In this document: piece by piece, positions 3,961 through 11,058 of the stretch | Position numbering within the stretch: the stretch's first letter is position 1 | Layout of the letters: each line of letters opens with the position of its first letter | NCBI GenBank assembly: GCA_038205755.1 | Contig: JBBRBN010000098.1 | Coordinates: 1 to 11,058 of the forward strand | Length of the DNA: 11,058 bases | Reading direction: 5' to 3' | From: JANNWF01 sp038205755 | GTDB lineage: Bacteria; Pseudomonadota; Gammaproteobacteria; Xanthomonadales; Xanthomonadaceae | The notes under the pieces: model-generated | Seen by the model: only the letters and a program-made list of their open reading frames with translations | Databases searched by the model: none | Told to the model about the DNA's origin: nothing | Position numbers and translations under genes: made by a program

Positions 3961-6900
3961 AGCCCTGATCCGCGCCTCGCTGGCCAACCGCGGCCTGGTG
4001 CTGGTTGCCGCTGCGCTGCTCGCCCTGGCAAGTCTTGTGTCGGTGCAGGGCCTCAAGCTCGACGCCATTCCCGACCTGTCCGACACCCAGGTGATCGTGC
4101 GCGGCAGCTGGCCGGGGCAGGCGCCGCAGATCATCGAAGACCAGCTCACCTATCCACTTTCCACCGAGCTGCTGGCGGTGCCGAAAGCCAAGGCGGTGCG
4201 CAGCTTTTCGATGTTCGGCGACGCCTTCGCCTACGTGCTGTTCGAGGACGGAACTGATCTCTACTGGGCGCGCTCGCGCGTGCTGGAGCAGCTCGGCCAG
4301 CTGCAGGGCCGGCTGCCGGCCGGGGCGACCTTGGAGCTGGGGCCGGACGCCACCGGCGTCGGCTGGATCTACCAGTACGCGCTGATCGACCGCAGCGGAG
4401 CGCGCGACCTGGGCCAGCTGCGCAGCCTGCAGGACTGGCTGCTGCGCTTTGAGCTGCAGCGGGTGCCCGGCGTTGCCGAGGTCGCTGCGGTCGGCGGCTT
4501 CGTCAAACAGTTCGAGGCGGTGATCGACCCGCTGCGACTGCAGCACCACGGGCTGACGCTGGATCAGCTGCTGCAGGCGCTGAGCGGCGCCCACGCCGAG
4601 CGCAGCGGCGCGCGGCTGGAGCTGGCCGAGGCCGAGTATCTGATCCGCGGCAGCGGGCTGATCCGCAGCCTCGACGACCTCGGCGCAGTGCCGACCGGAG
4701 TCCTGGTCGAGGGCACGCCGCTGCTGCTGCGCGACGTCGCCGAAATCCGCGAAGCGCCGATGAGCCGAGTCGGCATCGCCGAGCTCGACGGCGAAGGTGA
4801 AGCCGTCGGCGGCATCGTGGTGATGCGCGACGGCGAGAACGCGCGCGCGGTGATCGAGGCGGTCAAGCAGCGCATCGAACAGCTGCGCCCGGGGCTGCCG
4901 GCGGGAGTGGAAATCATTGAGGTCTACGACCGCTCGCAGCTGATCGACCGCGCGGTCGACAACCTGTCGGGAAAGCTCATGGCCGAGCTGGCGATGGTGG
5001 CGCTGGTCTGCGTGCTGTTTCTGATGCACGCGCGCTCGGCGCTGGTGATCGTGATCACCCTGCCGTTAGGCGTGCTGGTGGCGCTGGCGATCATGCGCTG
5101 GCAGGGGCTGTCGGCCAACATCATGTCGCTGGGCGGCATTGCGATCGCCATCGGCGCGATGGTCGATGCCTCGATCGTGATGGTTGAGAACACGCACGTG
5201 CAGTTGGCCCGCTACGCACGCCAGCACGGCCGTCCAGCGCAGGGGCCCGCGCACTGGAAAATCGTCTCCGAAAGTGCGCAGCAGGTTGGCCCGGCGCTGT
5301 TTTTCTCGCTGCTGATCACCGCGCTGTCGTTCCTGCCGGTGTTCGCGCTCGAAGCCCAGGAAGGCCGCATGTTTGGCCCGCTGGCCTGGACCAAGACCTG
5401 GGCGCTGCTGGTGGCCGCGGTGCTGGCGGTGACCCTGGTGCCGGTGCTGATGGGCCTGCTGATCCGCGGCCGCGTGCGCGATGAATCGCAGCACCGCATC
5501 ACCAATGGCTTGAGCCGGCTGTATGCGCCGGTGCTGGACGCCGCGCTGACGCATCCGCGCACGGTGATCGCGATCGGCCTGCTGCTGTGTGTCAGCGCGC
5601 TGTATCCGCTGTCGCGGCTGGGCAGCGAGTTCATGCCTGACCTGGAGGAAGGCGACCTGCTGTACATGCCGACCACCCTGCCGGCGCTGTCGCCCGCCAA
5701 GGCCTCCGAACTGCTGCAGCAGACCAATCAGGCGATCCGCGAAGTGCCCGAGGTGCTGCAGGTGTTCGGCAAGGCCGGCCGCGCCGACAGCGCGACCGAT
5801 CCCGCGCCGCTGAGCATGCTGGAGACGGTGGTGCGGCTGCGGCCGGAATCCGAATGGCGGCCCGGCATCAGCCGCGCCGACATCGAGGCCGAACTCGCCG
5901 CGATCGTGCAGCTGCCCGGATTGACCAACGCCTGGGTGCCGCCGATCCGCAACCGCATCACCATGCAGGTCAGCGGTATCCGCACGCCGCTGGGCCTGCG
6001 CGTCAGCGGGCCGGATCTGCCGACGCTTACCGCCGAGGCCGACCGGCTGGCGCGCGTGCTCGGCGGCGTGGCCGGCACGCGCTCGGCGTTCGCCGACCGC
6101 GCCGCGCAGGCGCGCGAGATTCTGATCACGCCGGACCGCGAAGCGCTGGCCCGCTATGGCCTGAGCATGGCCGAGCTGCAGGACTGGATCGGCTTCGGGA
6201 TCGGCGGCGCCGCGGTGCTGGACGCGGTGATTGGCCGCGAGCGCTATGCGGTCGCGCTGCGCGTGGCCGCCGACTGGCGCGACAGCCCCGAAGCGCTTCG
6301 CGAGCTGCCCATCCAAACCACGAGCGGCGCCGAGATTCGGCTTGGCCAGGTGGCCGAGGTCAGCATCGAGAACGGCCCGGCGATGATCCTGAGCGAGGAC
6401 GCGCGGCTGTCGACCTATGTGTTCATTGATCTGGCCGAGCGCGACCTCGGCGCCTGGATCGAACGCGCCGAACGTGCGCTGGCCGAACAGCCTGGAGCAA
6501 GCGGCACGGCCTGGGCCTGGGCCGGCAGCTATGCCTACCTGCAGCGCGCCGCCGAACGCCTGCAGCTGGCGGTGCCGCTGACCCTGCTGATCGTGTTCGG
6601 CCTGCTGTATGCCGCCTTCCGTCGCTTCGGCGAGGCGGCGCTGCTGATGCTGACCCTGCCGCTGGCCCTGGTCGGCGGGCTGTGGCTGCTGTGGCTGCTC
6701 GACTACGCCGGATCAGTCGCGGTCGCCGTCGGTTTCATCGCGCTGGCCGGCGTCGCCGCGGAGTTCGGCGTGGTGATGCTGATCACCCTGGATTCGGCGG
6801 TGCAGGACGCACTGCGCGCGGCGCGTGCGGCCAATGAGAATCTCAAACAGCAGCTGGCGCGGATCGACGCCGCGCTGCGCGAAGGCGCGCTGAGCCGGCT

Positions 6901-7117
6901 GCGGCCCAAGCTGATGACCGTCGTCACCCTGTACGCCGGCCTGCTGCCGATGATGTTCGGCCACGAGGCCGGCGCCGCCACCCTGCAGCGGATCGTCGCG
7001 CCCATGCTGGGCGGCATGCTCAGCGCCCCGCTGCTGTCGATGCTGCTGCTGCCGGCGGCCTACCGCCTGCTGCTGCAGTGGCGGCTGACCCGCGCGGCCA
7101 AGGAGAGTCCGCAATGA
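3944..7117 (+). CDS. cusA: CusA-type heavy-metal RND efflux pump
   Basis: This 1057-residue inner-membrane pump of the HME-RND family would export metal using the proton gradient. It has the full family length. TM1 lies near 17-36, a large periplasmic loop follows, TM2-TM6 lie at about 345-507, TM7 at 539-557, a second periplasmic loop follows, and TM8-TM12 lie at about 878-1045. The three methionines forming the Cu(I)/Ag(I) site of E. coli CusA have counterparts with the same spacing: M575 (LLYM), M625 (APLSM) and M674 (RITM). Proton-relay candidates are D408 in GAMVDASIVMVEN, E940 in GVAAEFGVVM and K989 in RPKLMTV. LDAIPDLSDTQV at 39-50 is typical of the family. The conserved methionines favour Cu/Ag over the Zn/Co/Cd type. 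The gene overlaps the adaptor by 17 bp. An alternative start at 3950 begins MSIEALIRAS. Neither start has a good ribosome binding site, so coupling is likely. Confidence 0.97.
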   Translation: MPMSIEALIRASLANRGLVLVAAALLALASLVSVQGLKLDAIPDLSDTQVIVRGSWPGQAPQIIEDQLTYPLSTELLAVPKAKAVRSFSMFGDAFAYVLFEDGTDLYWARSRVLEQLGQLQGRLPAGATLELGPDATGVGWIYQYALIDRSGARDLGQLRSLQDWLLRFELQRVPGVAEVAAVGGFVKQFEAVIDPLRLQHHGLTLDQLLQALSGAHAERSGARLELAEAEYLIRGSGLIRSLDDLGAVPTGVLVEGTPLLLRDVAEIREAPMSRVGIAELDGEGEAVGGIVVMRDGENARAVIEAVKQRIEQLRPGLPAGVEIIEVYDRSQLIDRAVDNLSGKLMAELAMVALVCVLFLMHARSALVIVITLPLGVLVALAIMRWQGLSANIMSLGGIAIAIGAMVDASIVMVENTHVQLARYARQHGRPAQGPAHWKIVSESAQQVGPALFFSLLITALSFLPVFALEAQEGRMFGPLAWTKTWALLVAAVLAVTLVPVLMGLLIRGRVRDESQHRITNGLSRLYAPVLDAALTHPRTVIAIGLLLCVSALYPLSRLGSEFMPDLEEGDLLYMPTTLPALSPAKASELLQQTNQAIREVPEVLQVFGKAGRADSATDPAPLSMLETVVRLRPESEWRPGISRADIEAELAAIVQLPGLTNAWVPPIRNRITMQVSGIRTPLGLRVSGPDLPTLTAEADRLARVLGGVAGTRSAFADRAAQAREILITPDREALARYGLSMAELQDWIGFGIGGAAVLDAVIGRERYAVALRVAADWRDSPEALRELPIQTTSGAEIRLGQVAEVSIENGPAMILSEDARLSTYVFIDLAERDLGAWIERAERALAEQPGASGTAWAWAGSYAYLQRAAERLQLAVPLTLLIVFGLLYAAFRRFGEAALLMLTLPLALVGGLWLLWLLDYAGSVAVAVGFIALAGVAAEFGVVMLITLDSAVQDALRAARAANENLKQQLARIDAALREGALSRLRPKLMTVVTLYAGLLPMMFGHEAGAATLQRIVAPMLGGMLSAPLLSMLLLPAAYRLLLQWRLTRAAKESPQ
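7101..7106 (+). promoter_or_regulatory. Ribosome binding site for the outer-membrane factor
   Basis: AGGAGA lies seven bases before ATG 7114 and inside the pump gene's last codons. The ATG overlaps the pump's TGA as ATGA. This is the strongest ribosome binding site in the operon and fixes the start at 7114 rather than at the upstream in-frame codon at 7078. Confidence 0.8.
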
Positions 7118-8520
7118 GCGCTGTCCACACTCCGTCCAATCCCTCGGCCGTCGCCGCGCTGAATGCCAAGGCCGCGATGCGCTTTCGTAACCTCGCACTG
7201 GCCGTGCTCAGCGCGCTCGCCACGCTCGCGCTGATCGGCTGCGCGCCGCTCGCCCCGCGCCCTTCAGTCGATACTGCGGACGCCCTCGCCAGCGCCCTGC
7301 CGCAGTCGGCGCCGGCGGAGTTCGACAGCCTTGGCCGCGCTGCAGCGCTGGCGGATGACGGCGGCGAACTCGACAGCGCCGCCGTCACCCGTCGCGTACT
7401 GCTGCGGCATCCGCAGCTCGCCGCCGCTCGCGCTCGCCTTGAGGGCGCCGAGCTCGACGCCTGGCTGATTGTCCAGCCCGCACAGCCAATGCTGCGGCTG
7501 ATGCCGATGCTCAGCGAGGGCCGCTTTCGGCTGGAGGCGCTGCTGATGCAGCCGCTGGCCGAATGGCTGAGCCGCGACCTGCGCACGCGCCTGTCGCAGG
7601 TCGAGGCCGAGCGCGCCAGCGCCGAGCTGGTCGATCAGGTGCTGGGCGCGGTCATCGAGGCGCAGCGGGCGTTCCACGCCGCCATCGTCGCCGAGCACCA
7701 CGCCGAGCTGCAGACCGAGCGTGTCGCGCTGGCGCAGCAACAGCTCGATCTGATCGAGGCCCGCCTGCGCAGCGGCGAAACCGATGCCGCGGCGCTGATC
7801 GAATCGCGCGCGGCCGTCGCCCGAGCGCGCGCGCAGGCGGCCCGCAGCATGAGCATGCGCGTCGATGCGCGCGCCGCGCTGGCGGCCGCCCTGGGCGAAT
7901 CCAGCGCCGCCGAACTGCGCATTCCGATACAGCTGCCGCCGCTGCTGCAGGTGCTGCCGCCGCAGCCCGAGCAGGCCATCGAAAACGGCCTGCGCGAGGC
8001 TTCACCGGAGATCCGTTCCGCCCGCCTGCGGGTCGAGTCTGCCGAGCTTCGAGGCCTGCTGCTGGATCACTGGAGCAGCCGCTGGATGCCCCGCGCCGGC
8101 GTCGCCGGCATGCGCGGCGGCGACATGTCCGAGGCGCGGCTGGAACTCGAAGTCGCCCTGCCGCTGTGGGGCCGGCCTGATCTCGAAGTGGATCGCGCGG
8201 GCGCCTCGGCGCGCGAAGCTAGCGCTCTGCGCGAAGCAGCCGAGCGAGCGCGCGCGCTTGCGGCCGAACGCGCGCTCGACGCCCTGCAGCCCGCCCAGCA
8301 GGCGCTTCGCGCCGCCCGCGCGGCGGAAGCCGAAGCCGGCCGGCAGTACCGGCTTGCGCGGGCGCTGCTCAGTCGAGGCGAAGGCCGCATTGAGGCGGTC
8401 TGGGCCGCCCGCATCGCGCAGCTCGACGCTGAGCGCGAAACCATGGAGGCGGAAAGCCGGCTGCTCGGTGAAGCGCTGGCGCTGCAGCGTTTGCTGGGAC
8501 GCTTCGAGACAATCGAATAG
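7114..8520 (+). CDS. TolC-family outer-membrane lipoprotein of the efflux complex
   Basis: This 468-residue outer-membrane factor should complete the efflux channel as CusC does. A hydrophobic stretch ends in the lipobox LIGC with Cys 43, so the mature protein is probably lipid-anchored. The rest is Ala/Arg/Glu/Leu-rich and mostly helical, with two long coiled-coil segments (roughly 150-250 and 350-450) separated by a beta-rich part (PLWGRP near 350), as expected for two outer-membrane efflux repeats. The start at 7114 has a strong AGGAG and overlaps the pump stop. It gives a 22-residue tail before the usual signal peptide. The internal ATG at 7177 (MRFRNLALAV) would give a standard lipoprotein signal and cannot be excluded. 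Sequence outside the lipobox is divergent, so family assignment rests on architecture and operon position. The gene is last in the operon, unlike E. coli where cusC is first. Confidence 0.88.
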   Translation: MSAVHTPSNPSAVAALNAKAAMRFRNLALAVLSALATLALIGCAPLAPRPSVDTADALASALPQSAPAEFDSLGRAAALADDGGELDSAAVTRRVLLRHPQLAAARARLEGAELDAWLIVQPAQPMLRLMPMLSEGRFRLEALLMQPLAEWLSRDLRTRLSQVEAERASAELVDQVLGAVIEAQRAFHAAIVAEHHAELQTERVALAQQQLDLIEARLRSGETDAAALIESRAAVARARAQAARSMSMRVDARAALAAALGESSAAELRIPIQLPPLLQVLPPQPEQAIENGLREASPEIRSARLRVESAELRGLLLDHWSSRWMPRAGVAGMRGGDMSEARLELEVALPLWGRPDLEVDRAGASAREASALREAAERARALAAERALDALQPAQQALRAARAAEAEAGRQYRLARALLSRGEGRIEAVWAARIAQLDAERETMEAESRLLGEALALQRLLGRFETIE

Positions 8521-8703
8521 ACGCGGCGCTTCAGTCCCGGGCGCTCAACAGCGTTGCAGGGAGGCCGAGTGTGGCGCGAACGCTGTTGGTCTGTGACGGT
8601 TGCATGTTCAGGGTCTCCGGTGTCAGCGAAGCAAGTCCACTCACCGTTGCTTGTCGGCGCGCGGAAACGTCGTCTCCGGCTTTTCGCCGTCAGCACCGTG
8701 TGA
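8521..8703. other. Convergent intergenic region
   Basis: 183 bp separate the end of the efflux operon from the end of the restriction gene on the opposite strand. Apart from the inverted repeat described separately I see no gene. A 24-codon minus-strand frame (8531-8605) has a GGAG upstream but no recognisable product. Confidence 0.6.
8546..8588. terminator. Inverted repeat between convergent genes, possible terminator
   Basis: CAACAGCGTT (8546-8555) and AACGCTGTTG (8579-8588) are perfect inverted complements with a 23-base loop. The position, 25 bp after the operon stop and 115 bp after the restriction gene's stop on the other strand, suits a shared bidirectional terminator. There is no T-run on either side and the loop is long, so intrinsic termination would be weak. 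It may instead stabilise the mRNA 3' ends. Confidence 0.4.
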
Positions 8704-11058
8704 TCACGTCGTCGCTGCCCCCAACAACCCCGCCACATCTTTGAACTTGCCATACACGGCCGGGTTTTCGCCCACCGCCAGTGCTTTGAAATGGGCGGCG
8801 CCGCACTTGATCTTGTCCGCCTCGATGCGGCGCAGATCGTCCACCAGCAGGCTGCTCTTGGTCTCCACCACGAAGTACAGCTTGTCGCCGTCCGGCGTGG
8901 CCACCAGCACGGCCCAGTCGGGGTTGTAGGTGCCCAACGGCGTCGGCACCCGAAACCAGCCCGGCAGCTTCGCATACACCTTGATGGCGGAGTTCTTCTC
9001 CAGCTGATCGGCGAATGCCCGCTCTGTGTCCGAGTCGTACATGACATGCGTGTACACGGACTTTTCGGTGTCCTGCAGCATGTTCTCCAGGTAGCCCTTC
9101 AGCTCTGCCTGCTCGAACAGGGTCTGCGCATAGAAGGCCTCGTCGCCCAAGCGCTGGTACTTGATGCCGTGCACCAGCGCATGCCGCTTGCAGCGGTTGA
9201 TGGCCTCGGCGGCGATCTTGATGAATTCCTGCGGGTTGCGCTTGAAGTCGTTGAGCCGGCGGCACTTGGTCAGGATGCGGCCGATGCTGCGGCGCGTGAG
9301 CTGCGTCCGGTCCTGCAGCTCGGTCAGCACATCGGGCAGCTCGATGTCGCTCTCGTTGAGGTTCACCGTGTCCGCGCCGGCCAGTTCAGTCGCCTCCACG
9401 CCGGCCTTGCCGATGGCCATGCCGGCCTTGCGCCAGTGCAGCCGCGTCTTGGTGATGGGCGGCGCGTCAGTCAGCGCCGCGATGCAGTCCAGGATCAGCT
9501 TCTCGTTGTCGAACTGCACCCGGTACGTGGTCTTGTGCTTGATGCGATCCCACAGGGCCTTGAACTCGGCGCTGTCCAGCACCGCGCGGCGCACGGGCAC
9601 GGGCCGGCGGTCGTCGGCGTTCTTCGCTTGCAGTTTGGCCGATGCCTTGCGCAGCATCTCGGCAATCAGCGTCCGTTGCGGCTCAAATGCCGGCGGCAGC
9701 AGCAGCTTGTGGTCCTTCAGGGCCTTCTTCAGCGCTTCCTGCACCCTGCCCTTGGCGTCGGTGTAGCCCTGCGCCTGCAGATAGTCGGCCAAGGTCTGCG
9801 ACGCCTCGAAGCCCAGCGGCGCCTGCGTGCCGTCGGCCTGCGTCACAGGCATCGCCGCGAACATGTGGCCAGGCACCACGCCGAACTGGATCCCAGTTTC
9901 CTTCTCGATGTCCTTCTGCAGGTTCTCAGCAAACTGCTGGTAGCTCTCGGTGGCGATCACGGTCAGCGTGTTGATCACGCTGTCCTTCAGGCGCACGCCG
10001 TCCTGGTTCACGCACAGGCGCAGGCCGCGGCCGATGGTCTGCCGGCGCCAGCGTTCGGTCTCACGGGTGCTGAAGTTGCAGATCTGGAAGACGTTGGGGT
10101 TGTCCCAACCCTCTTTCAGCGCCGAGTGGCTGAAGATGAACTGCAGCGGCGACGCAAAGCCCAGCAGCTTTTCCTTGTCGCGCATGATCAGGTTGTAGGT
10201 GTCGTCGTCGGCCTTGGTCTCGCCGCTGGTGTCCTTGAACACCTCCACCGTCTTGCCGCCCACCTTCTTCTTGTCGATCGAAAAGTAGCCGTTGTGCACC
10301 TCATCGGCCGCCGCGCTCAGGTCCACCTCGGCGAACAGGCTCTGATAGTCGGGGTGTTTGGCCCAACGCTTGTATTCATCTTCGAAGATCGTCGCGTACA
10401 GGCCCTTCACCGCGTTGCCGGCGTCGTCGTACTGCCGGTACTTGTCCACCGCGTCGATGAAGAACAGGCTCAGCACCCTCACGCCCAACGGGCGCAGGCG
10501 CTTTTCTTTGTCCAGGTGCTCCTTGATCGTGCGGCGAATCATCTCGCGCTGCACGGCGGTGGCATCCACATCACCCCAAGTGTCGCCAGGGCGCAGGTAC
10601 AGCTGGTTGCCGGGGATGTGCAGTTCGATGAACTGGTCGCCAGCGGCGGTGCGGATCGTGCCGATGCGTACATCGGCGTACATCGCACGCCTGGTCGTCT
10701 GCTGCAGGTCATCGCCGTCCTGAACCTGCACCACTTGCCGCTGTACAGTGCCGGCGCGGTTGTCCATGTCCAGCTCCACCTTGGCCGTGATGGCGCCGCG
10801 CTTGTTGCTTACTGAAACCAGCTTGACGAACGGTTTGTTGCCGGCGCCTTCCACGGTGGCAGCGGCCACCTCGATCTGCTTGACCAGCTTCTGCTCGAAC
10901 GCGTCCACGGCATCCAGCCGGTAAACCATGTTGTGCTTGTCCACATGGGTGGCCGAGTAGCGCAGGCTGCACAGCGGGCTCATGCGGTCCAAGGCGAGCT
11001 TGCCCCGGCCACCGTCACCGCCGTCCACGCTTTGAGGCTCGTCGACGATCAGGATCGG
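8704..11058 (-). CDS. res: Type III restriction enzyme, Res subunit (N-terminus outside window)
   Basis: The C-terminal 784 residues of the ATP-dependent restriction subunit are present, and the frame stays open to the right edge. In order: PILIVDEPQ at the edge is helicase motif II (DEPQ at 11032-11043), followed by RYSATH (motif III), SALKEGWDNPNV (motif V, about 10125 to 10090) and RQTIGRGLRL (motif VI, near 10044 to 10015). Near the end YNPDWAVLV and VVETKSS give the PD-ExK nuclease residues (Asp codon 8917-8919, Glu 8863-8865, Lys 8857-8859). All motifs needed for translocation and cleavage in this part are present and there is no frameshift, so it looks functional. Type III Res proteins are near 1000 residues, so about 200 residues including Walker A lie to the right. 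Res works with a Mod methyltransferase, expected upstream on this strand and not visible. It is convergent with, and unrelated to, the metal operon. Confidence 0.94.
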   Translation of the reverse strand, partial: PILIVDEPQSVDGGDGGRGKLALDRMSPLCSLRYSATHVDKHNMVYRLDAVDAFEQKLVKQIEVAAATVEGAGNKPFVKLVSVSNKRGAITAKVELDMDNRAGTVQRQVVQVQDGDDLQQTTRRAMYADVRIGTIRTAAGDQFIELHIPGNQLYLRPGDTWGDVDATAVQREMIRRTIKEHLDKEKRLRPLGVRVLSLFFIDAVDKYRQYDDAGNAVKGLYATIFEDEYKRWAKHPDYQSLFAEVDLSAAADEVHNGYFSIDKKKVGGKTVEVFKDTSGETKADDDTYNLIMRDKEKLLGFASPLQFIFSHSALKEGWDNPNVFQICNFSTRETERWRRQTIGRGLRLCVNQDGVRLKDSVINTLTVIATESYQQFAENLQKDIEKETGIQFGVVPGHMFAAMPVTQADGTQAPLGFEASQTLADYLQAQGYTDAKGRVQEALKKALKDHKLLLPPAFEPQRTLIAEMLRKASAKLQAKNADDRRPVPVRRAVLDSAEFKALWDRIKHKTTYRVQFDNEKLILDCIAALTDAPPITKTRLHWRKAGMAIGKAGVEATELAGADTVNLNESDIELPDVLTELQDRTQLTRRSIGRILTKCRRLNDFKRNPQEFIKIAAEAINRCKRHALVHGIKYQRLGDEAFYAQTLFEQAELKGYLENMLQDTEKSVYTHVMYDSDTERAFADQLEKNSAIKVYAKLPGWFRVPTPLGTYNPDWAVLVATPDGDKLYFVVETKSSLLVDDLRRIEADKIKCGAAHFKALAVGENPAVYGKFKDVAGLLGAATT

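Noticed and set aside
2662..6316. Long minus-strand frames opposite the adaptor and pump
   Set aside because: Arg/His/Gln/Ala-rich antisense shadows of genes with strong family motifs on the plus strand.
8531..8605. 24-codon minus-strand frame after the restriction gene
   Set aside because: GGAG precedes the ATG, but the peptide is short, unrecognised and overlaps the inverted repeat at 8546-8588.
8791..10815. 674-codon plus-strand frame opposite the restriction gene
   Set aside because: Its His/Val/Leu/Gln-rich content is typical of an antisense shadow, and the minus strand carries clear type III Res motifs throughout.
1..11058. Search for CRISPR arrays, tRNA or rRNA genes, and copper-regulator operators (CueR or CusR type)
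   Set aside because: No regularly spaced identical repeats with unique spacers, no tRNA-like cloverleaf and no rRNA-like stretch was noticed. No sequence near the operon matched the regulator boxes I know.

Overview
The window reads as accessory DNA from a high-GC gammaproteobacterium. A Xanthomonadales-type host is my best guess, because the small Cys/His-rich leader protein ends in the '...LRPP..' tail I associate with CopL-like proteins of that group. This is an inference from remembered protein features, not a database result. Base composition changes along the window: positions 1 to about 1000 are visibly AT-richer, 1250-8520 is very GC-rich, and the restriction gene from 8704 to the right edge is intermediate. 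This fits a mosaic region.

Left part (1-775): a possible C-terminal gene fragment, a 164-bp segment bounded by a perfect 13-bp inverted repeat, and an apparent integron gene cassette. The cassette holds one orphan ORF (341-688). Its stop codon lies inside a long imperfect palindrome with the layout of an attC site, and a GTTAGGC core precedes the ORF. No integrase is visible.

Spacer (775-1575): no convincing gene. It holds a small ORF whose ribosome binding site lies in a palindrome, a 13-bp tandem duplication, a run of five consecutive perfect hairpins (1270-1371), and an array of 15-bp repeats ending about 50 bp before the metal operon.

Centre (1576-8520): a tightly packed heavy-metal export operon. 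It comprises a secreted Cys-rich CopL/CutF-like leader protein, a CusB-type periplasmic adaptor with three heavy-metal-binding domains and His-rich linkers, a CusA-type RND pump with the three-methionine site conserved, and a TolC-family outer-membrane lipoprotein. The order is leader-B-A-C. Adaptor/pump and pump/outer-membrane genes overlap, so translation is probably coupled. Together the three structural genes would form an inner membrane-periplasm-outer membrane efflux complex, most likely for Cu(I)/Ag(I). Between leader and adaptor I find a nested 20-bp stem-loop (2058-2118). It pairs the last codons and stop of the leader with the Shine-Dalgarno of the adaptor gene, which suggests the leader is a translated metal sensor controlling the operon.

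Right part (8521-11058): a 183-bp convergent intergenic region with a perfect 10-bp inverted repeat, then the C-terminal 784 codons of a type III restriction enzyme Res subunit on the minus strand, running off the right edge. Helicase motifs II (DEPQ), III, V and VI and a PD-ExK nuclease site are visible. The N-terminus and any Mod partner lie outside.
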